A stretch of DNA of 64,000 bases from Eumeta japonica (Eukaryota; Arthropoda; Insecta; Lepidoptera; Psychidae). Where the stretch lies: contig BGZK01000075.1 of the NCBI GenBank assembly GCA_005406025.1, positions 1 to 64,000 on the forward strand, in the 5' to 3' direction. The notes beneath the pieces were generated by a model. That model ran no database searches and had not been told where the DNA came from. It saw only the letters and a list, made by a program, of their open reading frames with translations. Position numbers and translations under genes: made by a program. This document shows positions 21,561-33,720 of the stretch, one piece after another (position 1 is the first letter of the stretch; every line of letters begins with the position of its first letter).

Positions 21561-21639
21561 TTGAAATGTTGAGATCTTTTGATTTTCTGTTTATTATTTC
21601 TAGTACAAAATGTAGAAAATACGAGTTTTAAATATAAAG

Positions 21640-21800
21640 TCACTCCTAAAACTCGATCGTGCTGTGGTGGCTCTATGATTAACAGGGTCACTTTTAATCA
21701 GAAGGTACGCGGTTCGCTTATGACCAGGAGCAATAATTGACGTTGGTACAATATATGATCGAAAATCTGAAGAAACATAAAAAAAAATTGTGCTTATTAA
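21640..21800 (+). repeat. Possible tRNA-derived SINE fragment
   Basis: GTGGTGGCTCTATGATTAAC resembles a Pol III A box, and TACGCGGTTCGCTTATGAC about 35 bases later resembles a B box. The rest does not fold as a tRNA, and there is no clear tail. Confidence 0.35.
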
Positions 21801-22262
21801 ATAAACGAAAAATTCGTAAGACCTTGGTTTTCTAAGCGCAGATATATATTTTCATCTTATTAAAATTGAATCATTCATGGGGATCTCATAGAATCGCTCT
21901 TCGTATGCATCCTGTTTGAATTCTAGTCGAATACGCAACGGTTTACTGAAACGGTAATTTCAGTATCAATCAATCAATTAATCAGCCTCTTATCCTGAAC
22001 TATTACATTTGGTCACTATTACATTTTTCATTGTCATGACTAATGTCTTCTTATAGAAAGTCTCTTAGTTCAGTGTGCCTCTTGGCATAGGCCTCCTCTA
22101 ACATTTTCCATTGCTTTCTGTCTTTTGCAACTCTTCTCCAGTTGGCCCTAGCTGTTAGTTTTATTTCATCTTCCCATTTATTTCCTTCCTCTATTTCTTT
22201 TTCCATCTCTAGGATACCATTCAGTAACTATTTTACTCTATTTTTCCGTAGTTTGGTTTTGT

Positions 22263-23579
22263 TTAGTATAGTCCGATGTTCTCACTTTCTTTTCTTAGTT
22301 TTTTAATCATTTTCTTTAGGATATATAGGTATCTTTCGAATAAGACGATGTCGTCTGTAAACCTCAGATAATTGAGTTTTCTTCCATCTATGCCTAGGCC
22401 GTATTGGTCCCAATCTAGTTTACGGAAAATATTTTCCAATACCGTGGAGAACAGCTTGGGAAACAGTGGATCTCCCTGTCTCCCTCCTCTTCCAATCCCG
22501 AACTCGTCACCTAACGCTACCAATTGAATTCTTCCTTTACTAGGGAAGTATATGCTTCGCATAATTATGATGTATGTGGAGGGGATACCCTGTTTTTCTA
22601 GGCTTTGCCAGATAGCTTTGTGGCTGATATTTTCGAAGGCCTTGGTGTAATCTATAAAGGCCATGTACAGAGATTTGTTGTACTCCTTGTACTTCTCCAA
22701 GATTTGTTTCACTGTATGTAGATGGTCTATTGTGGAGAAGCTTTTCCTGAAGCCGGTTTGTTCCATGGGTTTATTTTCGTCTAACACTATACTTATTCGC
22801 CCAAGGATGATTTTCTTTTTTGATATTATTTCGTTAAAGATTTTAGTTAATATCAGGACAAGTTCTTCCAAGATTCCCTTTAGTAACTCGTTTGTGATCT
22901 TGTCAGGGCCTGGCGGTTTGTCTAGCTTCTGACTAAGTATTGCTTGTCTCACTTTACTAGGTAAGATTTCAGGTTCGGAATTTAGGTTTGAAGAAGAGAT
23001 TATTGAGCTTGCACACCTGTTCTCGTTTACGGTGTCTCTGCTAGAGTACAGGTTTTGGTAGAATTTTGTAGCTATTTTGGTTATATCTTTTCGATTCGTA
23101 ACGTGTATTTGGTTGTTTTTCAAGTTTGGTATCCAATTGTTTGATTCCCGTAACTCTTTAAGAACTTTTCTGGTTCCTCCTATAGTTACAATGTGTTTTA
23201 CAAGAGTTTGTAGTCGCCTCGATTTCCTATCTTTTCTAATGCCTTCTCTTATTCTCTTGCTTAGCTCAGTTATCTTTTGGATATTTTGCTTTTTCATTTT
23301 ATTATTGAATAGATGTTTCCTCTCATTTATTAACAGCATTTTTCGTTCACTTAAGTTGTACTTTTGTTGGTCCATTTTTCTAGTATTGAGGCATGTAAGG
23401 TTTTTATGAAATTTAGCATAGCTAGATTCTACCTGTTTAGTATCTGATTTTGCTATTTCGCTGTAAAGTGTTTCCATGGAAGTTGTTTTGAGGTTGTTGA
23501 TTTCTAATGTAGTAGCAGTATTGACAGCGAACCTTCTGGTCTTTTTAGGTGGGTTTATGTTGAATGAAGCCCTTACCAT
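22263..23579 (-). pseudogene. RTE reverse transcriptase, long but deleted
   Basis: A 438-residue open frame that makes element cDNA in active relatives. Residues about 200-240 give LDKPPGPDKITNELLKG (fingers). After FNEIISKKKI it jumps to ILGRISIVLDENKPMEQTGF, so about 35 residues including the YRPISL motif are deleted. Then STIDHLHTVKQILEKYKEYN, motif A FIDYTKAFENISHKAI, motif B GRGGRQGDPLFPKLF, and the active site LRFTDDIVLF, where the DD pair is intact. It ends at ENIGLY, without the thumb; about 200 residues are missing before the true C-terminus at 22063-22200. The long frame suggests a fairly young copy. Confidence 0.85.
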
Positions 23580-23658
23580 GCGATAATTTGTGTTAAAGTT
23601 TAGTCTCGATATTACTGATGTGTCTGTATTGTATTTTGCGTGAATGCTAGCGATGTAT

Positions 23659-24216
23659 TCATTTTTTTTTATATTTCCTATCTGGGGAGATCCAGGTCCA
23701 TTTGTTGATCACATTTTTCTTAAATAAACTGTTCAAAAGTATAAGATTATGCTCGAGCAAGAAGTATATTAGTCTTTGACCGTTTTCACTTCTTTTGCCA
23801 TGTCCAAGCTTGCCCAACTCGTATTCATCATTGCTTTGTTCGGCTCCTACTTGGGCATTGAAATCTCCCATTAGTATGATAATATCGTTTGAATGATCTG
23901 ATATAACTTGGTCTAGTTTGTCATAGAATGATTGATGTTCTGTTTTGTCGGCTAATTCAGTGGGCGAATAGGCTTGTATGATGGTCCATGTTTTCTTATG
24001 ACTGGGTGTTGTTATGTGTAGTGTTGAAATCCGGTCTGTGACCCCAATGAAGCCTTTTATATGCTTTCTGAGGTGTGTTTTGACCATAAACCCAACTCCT
24101 CTTTGCCCTCCGGTTTTGCCTTTATTGAACAATATATAACCTGCATGTTCTTCTATTGATTCTCCTGCTCTTCGTAATTCGCTAATGCTTAGTATATCCC
24201 ATTTCAGGTCCATCAA
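23659..24216 (-). pseudogene. RTE APE-type endonuclease
   Basis: A 185-residue frame with the nuclease order WDILSISELRRAG (E-R metal/DNA region, S replaces the usual Q/N-E), RGVGFMVKTHL, TIIQAYSPTE (Y of the active site), IILMGDFNAQVGAEQS (GDFN) and KWTWISPDRKYKKK, the run-up to the SDH motif. The frame shifts just after this point. It lies upstream of RT in the same element, as expected. The N-terminal 20-30 residues are out of frame. Confidence 0.85.
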
Positions 24217-24429
24217 GGCTTTTTCCAGTTCTAGCAGAGCTTCTGGTGTTCTCAGGGTTTTAGTATTAAAGGTTGCAATGTATAGTTTTTTTCCTTTTGT
24301 TAGAGGGTGATGGTCTATTTCTCCCTCGGTGACCAGCCGTGGTGGGAGAATAATTTGGTTTTGTTGTGTTAATTGTTTGTTCTGATTTGTATTCGACTTC
24401 CGTTTCCGATCATATTTGTTTAATTGCTA

Positions 24430-25160
24430 TTGTTTTTTCTCTGCTGTTATGGTAGAAAGGAAGTTAGATCTCCCCCTCATTCTTTCGAATACGTTTATTT
24501 GTTGTTTTCGGGTCCCATTACTGTCTGCTGTTTTTTTGGCTGTGAACCAGTTCAAGGTGATGTTGAGGCTTCTCTTTTTCTTTTATCATTGGAACTTGTG
24601 TTTTCTTTGGCGACGAGTTTATCGAATTTTATATAGGTAAAGTTTCCTTTTTTCCTTTCTTCTATAAGCTTAGGTTGTAGTGCTTTCCTTTTTTCTATAG
24701 TTTCTTTTGAGTAATCTTTAAATACTTATTCTTTAAGTTTCTTCTTGTTTTTCATTATTTCACTTCTTTTCCAACCACTAGTTAAGCCAAGAAGCGTAGG
24801 TCTAGGTTTCTCGCTTTTGTTTGATTTTACGATACGGTAGATCTTGTTTACCTCGTAGTCTCCTATTGATATACCTAATTCGTCTATAAACATTTTTTTT
24901 AAGTTTTCGAGTAGCTCCAATGTAGACTTTCCCTCTTCTAGTAGTCCGTGAATTATTATATTGTTGCTTTTCTTCTCTCTTTCTAGATATTCCACTTTTT
25001 TTTCCAAGTTTTCAACTTTAAGTTTCAAATTTTTATTTTCTTCTACCTATACAAATTTTTATGTTCTTTTAATTTCTCATCTATTTTTTCCATTATTGTA
25101 TTACTCAACTCCATTGTTTGTTTTTCCATCTCGATTTTCATTTTATCGAGTAGTAATTAA
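24430..25160 (-). pseudogene. RTE ORF1, coiled-coil RNA-binding protein remnant
   Basis: The open part (24726-25028) begins MKLKVENLEKKVEYLEREKK, a leucine-heptad coiled coil, followed by SNNIIIHGLLEEGK and FIDELGISIGDYEVNKIYRI, the RRM-like fold of LINE ORF1 proteins, and RPTLLGLTSGWKRSEIMKNK. The later part (24430-24725) reads basic, proline- and lysine-rich sequence broken by stops. ORF1 of this type binds the element RNA. The coiled coil continues upstream out of frame to about 25160. Confidence 0.75.
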
Positions 25161-25294
25161 ATTGCCCTTCCATGTTTATTATGTTTTACGTGTAAAGGAA
25201 CGTTTCGATAATTAGTATTTTTTTACTGGCAACACTGAGGACACTGACTGTCAGTTTTATGTGTTGGTAATATTGACATATTCTATGATGTTTA

Positions 25295-25327
25295 TTGAGG
25301 TTAGAATTATTATAATTCTAACCTCAA
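25295..25327. repeat. Perfect 15-bp inverted repeat, 3-base loop
   Basis: TTGAGGTTAGAATTA is followed after 3 bases by its exact reverse complement. It lies just upstream of the RTE 5' end. Confidence 0.85.
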
Positions 25328-27346
25328 AGTTTTGTTGATGCTGTTTTTTCAAGATTCTTTAATAATGAATATGTGATGATTACTATTTTTAACTGTGTAA
25401 CTTCACTTTTTTCTGACGTGGATGTGCTTCAATTGTGAGAACTATGGCTATGATGTATTTATTATTGATAAACTTTCCGGAGCGTCGACACTGTGATGTT
25501 TACGATACAAGGACCGGAAACGGAATACAATTTCAGTAAGTCATAAGTAATTCAAATTATAGTTAGATCGTTTACCACTAACACTACACCACAAAGTGAA
25601 AGTTCACAAAAGCCAACGTATAACGTAAAAGCATCAGTTGTATAAAGTGTTGCACACTGTAAACGAGTACTCTTTAACGATTCTCTTCAGAATCAAAGTT
25701 TAATTAATTAATAAATTAATCAAAGATTACCTTCAGAGATGTATTCGAAGAGAAGGGATCAAGGCAGCCGGGGTCAATTGAAGATGTGCACTGGTAGCAA
25801 TACGTACATGAACCTGTAACGGGGAGAGGAATATTAGGGGGTATTGTTAATAAAACCAGTTGAAAGGTGTAAATCGATTTGTTGTCTGTCCTACTGTTAT
25901 TTATGTTTTTGCAGTAATAACATACTTATCATTTTTTGTTATATTAATATTGTTTGTTTATAAATCCATTACAACTATTTTTCCATAAAACATCAGATAT
26001 GAATTTTAAACTTGACAAAATGCTGTATTAACCACACTATTCTGGGCAAAATTTTTATTTATGTATTAAATTTCCAATATTAAAATAAATATAATAAACA
26101 TTGTTTTACTTATGCATAATGCCGATATAATAGAATTTTACCTTCTCCTTCAAAGAGTCTCGAGGCCAAATGGCAAAAAACGGAATGCCAATAGTTTGTC
26201 TTGTCCGTCCGTCTGTCCGTCCATATGTCACAGGCATTTTATTTAAAGACTACGAGATATATATTAATAATAATCGGTATATAGACGTCTTACGTAAGCC
26301 GCTACTTAGTTTGGTAGTTAATTAACAATAATAATTATTTCTAAAGGGGCACTCCATACATGTAACAGAAGTTGAATAAATACTTGTCAGGCATATTTCG
26401 ATAATTCTATCAAAAACGCTTTGACAATTTTAAGGTATCTTTTTGTTCGATTGAATACTTTCGCCAATAATCGCTCCGAAATTAGCAGAAATTATGCCCC
26501 CCTCCCTTTACTTTTTAAACTGTACTTTTAAAAATTATGAAAAAAATCACGAAGGTAATGCTTAATCAATATTTTCCATAAAAAAATATTTTAAAGAGGA
26601 TCGCATATACGGTTTCTGAGTTATTTACGAAAAATTGCACTTCTCCACAAAAGTATGTAGGTGCCATGAAGATACGAAGAGTCAACTATCACACCTACTT
26701 GTTTCTCTAGTTATAGGCAACTAAAGTGCTTATACCTAATATGTGCAGGAAATATGAAAGAAGGTGCAACGACACAGTTTTTTTCATTTAGAAAGCATTT
26801 GTTTGTAGCAACGGCTTTGGAACCCTACAGTGAGCATGGTCCGACATGCTCTTGGCCTGTTATTTTTAAGACTGTCTTTACCAAATGGATTAAGTCTGAG
26901 ATATAGAACATAGAATATGCGTCACAACGCAGTTTCGGGCGTACCGCGTTTATTTCAAGTTGAACATTGAAAACAAATTGAAAAGTTAAGTGATAAGAAA
27001 TGTATTATGTTGATAAAACAAGTAGGACACAAAATCTAATCTTTGGTATAAAAAATATTATGTCTACGGTATTTACAATTACTAGAAATAAAAATCCCGT
27101 GATTACAATTTATATGCAATCTTAACTCTCGAATAAATAAATACGATAATTTCAAAGGTTTCAATTGCTACTGCCACAAAATGTAATGAGTTAATAGGGA
27201 CGTGGAAACAAAACGTTATTACGCGATGTAAATAAAATTTTGCCGTCGTAGTGAAATATTAATTGAACAAAGTTTTCGTCCATTGCAAAATATAATGTGA
27301 TATTTTGTGTTCTCGTGGTCCGCGCCCCAAACACGTTGTTACTATT
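25328..27346. other. Intergenic/intronic DNA with dispersed repeats
   Basis: AT-rich, no gene. 26200-26230 has CCGTCTGTCC runs, and 26440-26880 is a dispersed repeat with GGAACCCTACAGTGAGCATG near its end, a motif also seen near 43640 and, more diverged, at 35155 and 54540. If the Ly6 model is right, this is intron. Confidence 0.5.
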
Positions 27347-27424
27347 TTAGTGATAACAGTCGTAAAGAGCCTCCAATTCACACTCCCTTTCACAATTAGA
27401 CGGCTTGAGGTCTAAGTCCTCAAA
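27347..27424 (-). CDS. Possible terminal exon of an unidentified gene
   Basis: On the minus strand a strong acceptor (CTTTTTATTTCAG) is followed by an open frame in phase 0: FEDLDLKPSNCERECELEAL, YDCYH, stop. The other two frames close at once. It is cysteine-rich and acidic and its composition stands out from the AT-rich surroundings. I do not recognise the protein. It begins in the same phase as the exon at 15464-15572, so it could be an alternative last exon of the same gene, but nothing proves this. It could also be chance. Confidence 0.35.
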   Translation of the reverse strand, partial: FEDLDLKPSNCERECELEALYDCYH

Positions 27425-27784
27425 CTGAAATAAAAAGATCGTGGGAGGATACGCCTTAGTGGTGAGGTGATAAAAAATTGACACATAATCCACAAATCAT
27501 ACCGACAACTTCTGAAATATGGACTAAATTAATGACAAGTTGATACTTCCATCGCTTTTGATATTGAAAATTACAATCAGTTAAACACCATACTTCACCT
27601 TGAGCGAATTTTAGTATTGTGGGTTTGTCCACACTGTATTCTGTACCAGTAAAAATACGAAAATCGTAAAGAAATTTTTAAACACTGTTTAATTTTAGAC
27701 TTCAGAGATTTATTAGATTTATTCATTGTAATGAAAATGTTGGAAATATAAAAAAATATTACCCCAAGAAAGTACTAGCATTGC
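27425..27784. other. Intergenic/intronic DNA
   Basis: AT-rich; no feature recognised. Confidence 0.5.
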
Positions 27785-27922
27785 CAGAGAATCTCTCCCC
27801 GGTCTAGTTCCGGGCAGTTACATTGTATCTAGGGGGACACCGGGGAATTTCCGTACCGGGGAATCGGAATCTCTAGGCTCGATTTCGGCTACGAAGTTTG
27901 CCACCCATCATACTTAGTTCCC

Positions 27923-28818
27923 TTGAGGGGTGAAACGCGGACTAGAGAAGTCCGTTTCGGTATTTTGAATGTGTCTGGAGATGTGGGAGATAAAATCGAT
28001 GGTGTCTGCGAACTGATGAAAGACAGGCGACTGGATATTTTATGCATGAATGAGACTAAAAGGAAAGGTAATGGTGGAGCCATCAAACGCGGATCCTTCG
28101 ATACTTACTAGTCCGGCGTTGATCAAAACCAACGAGGATGCTGTGGTGTTGGCTTCATCCTATTTGAAAGACTATTTGATTATGTAAACGGTTACGAATG
28201 CGTAAGTCCAAAGCTCCTCTGGTTCCGAGTTAAAATTGGACTGACACGGATTTTTATTTTAAACGTATACGCTCCAGATATGGCGAAATTCTCTCGAAGA
28301 GCGGGAGGAGTTTTGGGCTAATGTGAGGCACAATTGAGGCACATATTAGTGAAATATGATAGAAACGAAAGGATAGTAATATAAGGCGATTTTAATATCT
28401 GGGTGAGTATACAACGGGACGGATATAAGAAAGTCTTAAGTAAATTTGGAGATGAAAGAGTGAGTGAGAATGTTGATTGCCTTTCTCCTACTATGGCAAG
28501 AGTTTAATTTATGTGTAACAAACACTATGTTTGATAATAAAAGAATACATTCATGTACCTGGCGGAGAGGAAAAGAAAAACATGATAGACTTTATAATTG
28601 TGGATGATTGGTTGGGAAGCAAAATTGTGGATACGAGAGAGTACCGTGGCGTCAAAGTTGGTACGTACTACTTCTTAGTGATCTATCGAATTAAAGCTTT
28701 ATGCCAGCGTTGGCAACACCATGCGAAAATTGTCACTACGGAGCTAGAGCGAATAAAAGTTGGTAAGCTTCAGGATCAGAATGTAAAAGATGAATGTTTA
28801 GAGCGTGACGAATCATGA
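27923..28818 (+). pseudogene. RTE-like APE endonuclease remnant
   Basis: FGILNVSGDVGDKIDGVCEL, then LDILCMNETKRKG, where the E of N-ETK is the metal-binding residue, then GVGFILFERLFDYV, LLWFRVKIG, IFILNVYAPDM (active-site Y), a decayed GDFN (GDFNIW in a broken frame near 28385), and MIDFIIVDDWLGSKIVDTRE (28580 on), which leads to the SDH region, here VGTYYFLVI instead of VG-DHFLV. The histidine expected there is a tyrosine. Nicking activity is therefore unlikely. Several shifts lie between the parts. Confidence 0.8.
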
Positions 28819-29340
28819 AAGGTGACGAAATCCATATTAGTAGATGAAGCGAAATAGGTATGTGAAATGAATAAAATAACAAGTGTGAGTAAGAAAGATA
28901 ATGAATGGTGAAACCTAGAGTGAGGAAAGTAGTCAGTGAAAAGGAGAAAGCATGGCTGAATTTGCTGTCTGCAAAGGCTAACCATAGAGTGCAAATATAG
29001 GACATCTTGAAAGATAAGCTAAAAGATTCAGAAAGGACGTATTAACATGTAAAAATGAGACCTAAAAATGTGTGAAATCAAGAGAGAATGAAAGTAAAAG
29101 AACGCTATGAAAGGAGATTCTCGGATAATTTTTGGGTAAGCCAAAAACTCTTTTGACATATATTGAAAAAGACCCGAAATAATTCCGAGACATCATTTAT
29201 ATATCCGATCAGAGACGATAATGGACATTTACTGAATATGTAAAACAACTGTATATGTAGAGCGCTGGAATAATTATTTCGAAAGCGTTATTGCATGTGA
29301 GGATACAGTTGCAGATGACAATGTTACTGCGACTGAGTAT

Positions 29341-30138
29341 ATGATTGATGATGGAAATGAAAGTGAAACTACGACGAAAGAATTTCTGAAAGCACTGAAA
29401 CGTAAGAAAAGCCAAATGGTTTTCTATATTTTCGTAGATCTGGAAAAAGCTTATGATAGAGTGAAAACAAATGATGTACGGAAAACCTTATCCATGCATG
29501 GTGTGAGTAGCGGATTGGTGCAGACACTGCAATCCCTATACAGGGATTCCAGTGCTTGTGTCAGAATAAATGGGGCATACACTAACTGATTTGATACCCC
29601 TGCAGGTGTCAGACAGGAATGTATCTTCATCGTGGCTATTCGACATATTCATGGAATAGCATATTATATAGAGTATAGATTAAGGATGAATGAGTCTGTC
29701 AAATGGTGTTTGGAAGGGGCGAAAACACGAATGAATACGATATACTTATAGAAGGTGAGAAAGTCGAACAAGTGAAAGAGTCTGTATACTTGGGTAGTCT
29801 GTTTACAAATTATGGTAAACATGATAAAGATATCGAGAATAGAGTGAATGCATGAAATAAAGTGAATGCTAACTATTATGGATAATAAAAACGTCTCACA
29901 ACAAGCGCACTTGCCTATTCATACGCTTATGTATGGCAGTGAAAGCTGGGTATGGCACAAGAGAAATGAAAGTAGGATCAATGCAGTGGAGATGCGATCT
30001 CTGTGTAGTATGTGTGGAGTGTCTCGGAAAGATGGATATAGAAACAGTGATGTTGGAGAGCGGTGTGGTTTGAAGGGAGATGTAGTGACTAGAGTAGAAA
30101 GAGTAATTTGCAGTGGTTTGGCCATCTGGGAAGGATGA
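29341..30138 (+). pseudogene. RTE-like RT without catalytic box, plus C-terminus
   Basis: KRKKSQMVFYIFVDLEKAYD is motif A, followed by GVSSGLVQTLQSLYRDSSAC and AGVRQE, the start of motif B (29600-29620). Near 29700 the sequence joins NESVK directly to MVFGRGENTNEYDI. Relatives have about 60 residues with YADD between these words, so the active site has been removed by one deletion. IEGEKVEQVKESVYLGSLFT follows, then YGSESWVWHKRNESRINAVE. The product could not polymerise. Confidence 0.75.
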
Positions 30139-30410
30139 ATCAAAATAGACTGGCAAAACAAATCTATAGAGCAAATATGTGTGTTGGAAAGGTCGGCTAG
30201 AATCGCACTAGAAAATCCTATGCACACCATATTAGTGACATATTCAAAAGAGACCAAATTTTAGCACCTGAAACCGACGAGCTTGTGTGCAAAGATTGAT
30301 GGATACCAGTGAGGTAAGAGAGATATGCAAAGATCGTACCGTGTGGAAATCTATAGTCTCTACCTTCTGGGAAATAGGAGTGAGTTTATATTATTATTTA
30401 TTAGTTACAC

Positions 30411-33225
30411 GCTCAGTGATATGAAAATCGAACAAAACACATGTACAAAGCAATAAATATAATGATATATAGTTGCGAATTGTACGTGTGTTTAATCATA
30501 TAAACATAAATAATTCATAAAAACGTTACAGCGATAACCCAAAAGTATGTGCGTTATAGCTGAATAGAAAAGTTTGAAGATAACTTTTATGGTTTAATCT
30601 GGAATGGATTTGTGTTTTGTGATTGTATGATTTTTCCAGTCGCTTTCGTGTACTATGTAAATGGAAAGCTATAAGATAATTCAGATTGTTGTGATACTTA
30701 AAACGAAAAATGAACAAAACTTAGGTCACACTCTCATAAAGCTACGGTCTAATAAAACAACTGGGCATTTCGGAATCTGGCTCAAATAAGCTTACAACAT
30801 ATACACAACGACTACATTCTGTAATTTAATTTATCTGAGATGTGGCGTTCTCATAAATACATTGTGTTTGGAAAAGTATTTTGATTTTATCATTATTAAA
30901 TTCTTCAAATTTATGTAGGGATTTTACTTTAAAAAAATGGAAATAATTACAACAAATTCCATCTTTGTCTTATATCGCATGAGAAACGTAACTTGGGAAA
31001 CACCATAAACATTAAAAAGGGCCTGATAACTAAATAATTATCAATACTTTGGTTATCATCGTTGAAATCGATCATTTTAGATAACGCTTGCACCTTGTCG
31101 TCGTATCTTTAAGCACGGAATGCACGACAATCGACAACACTAAGTTACGCAATATACACTAACACACTTTTTTTTTCTTTTAATCTGTCAATCGCTTGAA
31201 ATAAGCTATGAAATTGCTTGCTTTGAATGCGAGAAGTGAGTTCGGTTCCCAGCGGAGCAAGAAAAATAAATCCATACGTCTCTATATGTACATAAATTTC
31301 ACGGCATCCATGTTTCCAATGACCTTATTAATATTTCTGAAATATTATATAAAATAGATATGATATATAAAATAAATAATGCTAAGACAGTATTTGCAGA
31401 ATGATAAACAACTTCGAGAGATAGCTTTAAGAAAGCTTAGTTCAGAAAGCCTAGCTTTAATAAAATAAGACACAGAAATAATGTCAAATAATAAGGCTGT
31501 ACCTTAATTAGCGTACTTGTTGGTTTTATGAATATTGATTTCTTCAAATAAACAAATAAAGTTAAGAAAAAATACAAGTGTCTATTTATCAAATAATTAT
31601 CAATTGGATTTTAATTGCAAAAATCATGACCTTGGTGAACATTGATTAATTGAAGCTATGTCACAGTCTAATATAATACAATTTTTAAATTAGATGGACA
31701 AAACTAGTCACATAGTAGAATTATCAAATTTTCTTAATTATAGACATTTTATAATTGACATGTATGGTAAGAATTTTGAAATAATCTTGTATCTTGAAGT
31801 TTATACTATAGAAAGCCATCTACTTGTAATATCTTTAAAGACAGATTCCGCTCGGCGTCGCTTATTCATTGATTTTTTCGGCTGTTTGGATTAAATGCTG
31901 AACAACCAATTGCACAAGAAGAATCCTGGATCCCAATAGTTGTTGTCTATTCATCAGATCCTATCCCAATTGAAGCTATCTGCGATATTTCATCCGTACC
32001 ACTCAGCGCGACATCAAAAACAAGTTATATCTCAAAACATCTAAATGTTTAAATGGTGTTGTTGAACCATTCATACATTCAAAATTCTCTCAAAGTATTC
32101 GAGATAAAATATTATTAATTTTAAAAATATTCATATTTAAATATTAAATATATGGACCGCCCTTAAGCGAAAGCTTTTTTATCCCCGACCGGAATAAAAT
32201 ATTGTAATAACATGAAACTTAGACAGGTACGGTCCTCATCAAAGAATGAATACTACTCCTAAAAGAATAAACATTTAGAACACTCTTTAAAACCATCTAT
32301 GACTTTCATAAGGTGTATTGCTTTTAGATCGGATGGTTACTGACCGCAAGCGAATTAATCAATGACCTTTCAACTTGAATCAAATTAAGACCTTGATTAA
32401 TAATGATAATTTGCTTGATGCTTAGGAGTATACCTTAAGTCGTTTCTAGAACCTGAACACCATATTGATGACAACGATCGTTAATTGACAGAATGGAAGG
32501 CTTAAGTTAATATTACTCAATGTGAAATAAAAAGATTGTGTTGAAGGGTTCGCTTGGCCGTCAGAATACAAAAGTCCTATAGAAGTTTCAGTTTAACTTC
32601 TGTTATAAATCTACAAAATTTCTCTATTACAATTTTTAATAGTATGTAACTTAAGAAATTATAAATTACTTTTCTACGTACTATGTGTACAAGGGCAATA
32701 GGCGTTAACTTTTTTGGACAAATGTAGGTGTTGATATAACGTTGAAAGTTATAATTACTTTAAAACGTCTCCTGTACAATAATAATAATTATTTTGAACT
32801 AGGCGATTCGTTCCACACCATATAATATGATAATACGAGGCAGACCAAAACCAAACCTTGGACTATCAAAACTAGGAATAGACAAAAAATATTGATATGT
32901 TTACGTATTTTTAGACGAATATTATTAATCATGAAGACGCGAGAGGTCAAATGGTCATCGCTGGGAATGACATCACAGACATCACAGCACTTCAACGGTA
33001 TTTATTGACTGAAATAGCACAAAGAAGCTTAGGTAAGAAATTATGTGCTATTTCGATATGTTTGTAATGATTACGAAGGGAAAGGTTGTTTTTTTTGTTT
33101 TGGAGACAACAATTATACGACTAGATATTATTGAACCAGCCACTTAACGATCCTCGAAAAATCGATTTACTTAACCAATTAAGACATTGAAAATCAATGA
33201 CTAGACAAAGGGAAATTACCTGAAT
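30411..33225. other. Intergenic/intronic DNA
   Basis: AT-rich. A GC-richer block at about 31845-32010 may be decayed coding DNA but shows no family signature. No gene or RNA recognised. Confidence 0.5.
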
Positions 33226-33720
33226 TCGTCGTGAAGAAAGATTGATTCCTGCCGAAAGCCTTGTTGTCTATGTGGTGACATTATGGACATTATGAAGGTT
33301 AGTGTACTTTGAAATAATTTTAGATGGTCCAACCATGACTCCCGAGATATATAGTGAATAGCTGACACGAACATAGGAAGTTTTGTCGCAGAAATGTCCA
33401 GGTTTAGGAAACCGAGAATGGGTGAAATTTACAACTTGACAATGCTAGGACACGTAATGAAAAAGTTACAGGGGATAAGTAGGAAAAACTCGGTGGTATT
33501 GAACTCCTACCACATCCAGCATTTAGTGCGTACTTTACGCCGTCCGACTATTATTTATTAAGTTCCATGGCGAAATCCTTACGTTGAAAAAATAAAATTC
33601 TAAAGGAGATATTGAAAATGCAGTGCAGCAATTGTTGCATTTAAGCTTAAGGAATAAGCTTAAATGCAAAAATTGCTTTTAGCAAGGTCTTAGAGAGCTT
33701 GCTGAACGTTGTTTAATGTA
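33226..33720 (+). pseudogene. Mariner transposase remnant (DNARPH type)
   Basis: In shifting frames: KALLSMW (for KVLLSVWW), FEILDGPTMTPEIYSEQL-like sequence, DNARTR (for the DNARPH motif whose D is catalytic), LELLPHPAFSAYFTPSDYYL (for LPHPPYSPDLAPSDYHL, the motif with the last catalytic D), SSMAKSLR, and RACTLF-like C-terminal residues. The order and spacing match the C-terminal half of a mariner transposase, the enzyme that cuts and pastes the element at TA. Many stops. A 22-bp snap-back at 33628-33676 interrupts the 3' end. TIRs were not found. Confidence 0.75.
33628..33676. repeat. 22-bp snap-back hairpin, one mismatch
   Basis: GCAATTGTTGCATTTAAGCT and the following TA face the reverse complement TAAGCTTAAATGCAAAAATT-GC across a 5-base loop. 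Only one position differs. It lies inside the mariner remnant. Confidence 0.8.

Larger units (their letters stand above)
22040..25200 (-). mobile_element. RTE-clade LINE, internally deleted
   Basis: Minus-strand order: a coiled-coil ORF1 (25160-24430), APE endonuclease (24216-23659), RT (23579-22263) and the extreme C-terminus KDRKQWKMLEEAYAKRHTEL just before a stop near 22063. TTGA-type simple repeats close the 3' side at about 21966-21985, as in RTE elements. Two internal pieces of RT are missing, so the coding potential is lost although individual frames are long. It is among the better preserved elements in the window. Confidence 0.85.
27785..30410 (+). mobile_element. RTE-like LINE, internally deleted
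   Basis: A GC-rich 5' leader (27790-27920, with CCCCGGTC and CCGGGG blocks), APE endonuclease, RT and a C-terminal region follow in normal order. Frames are broken many times. The RT lost a block containing its catalytic box. The C-terminal part (YGSESWVWHKRNESRINAVE, then MRSLCSMCGVSRKD) is a type I know from insect RTE-like elements. The 3' end is placed near TTATATTATTATTTATTAG. Confidence 0.75.

Noticed and set aside
24416..24640. Plus-strand frames rich in F, L and C
   Set aside because: They are the complement of the RTE ORF1 remnant on the minus strand.
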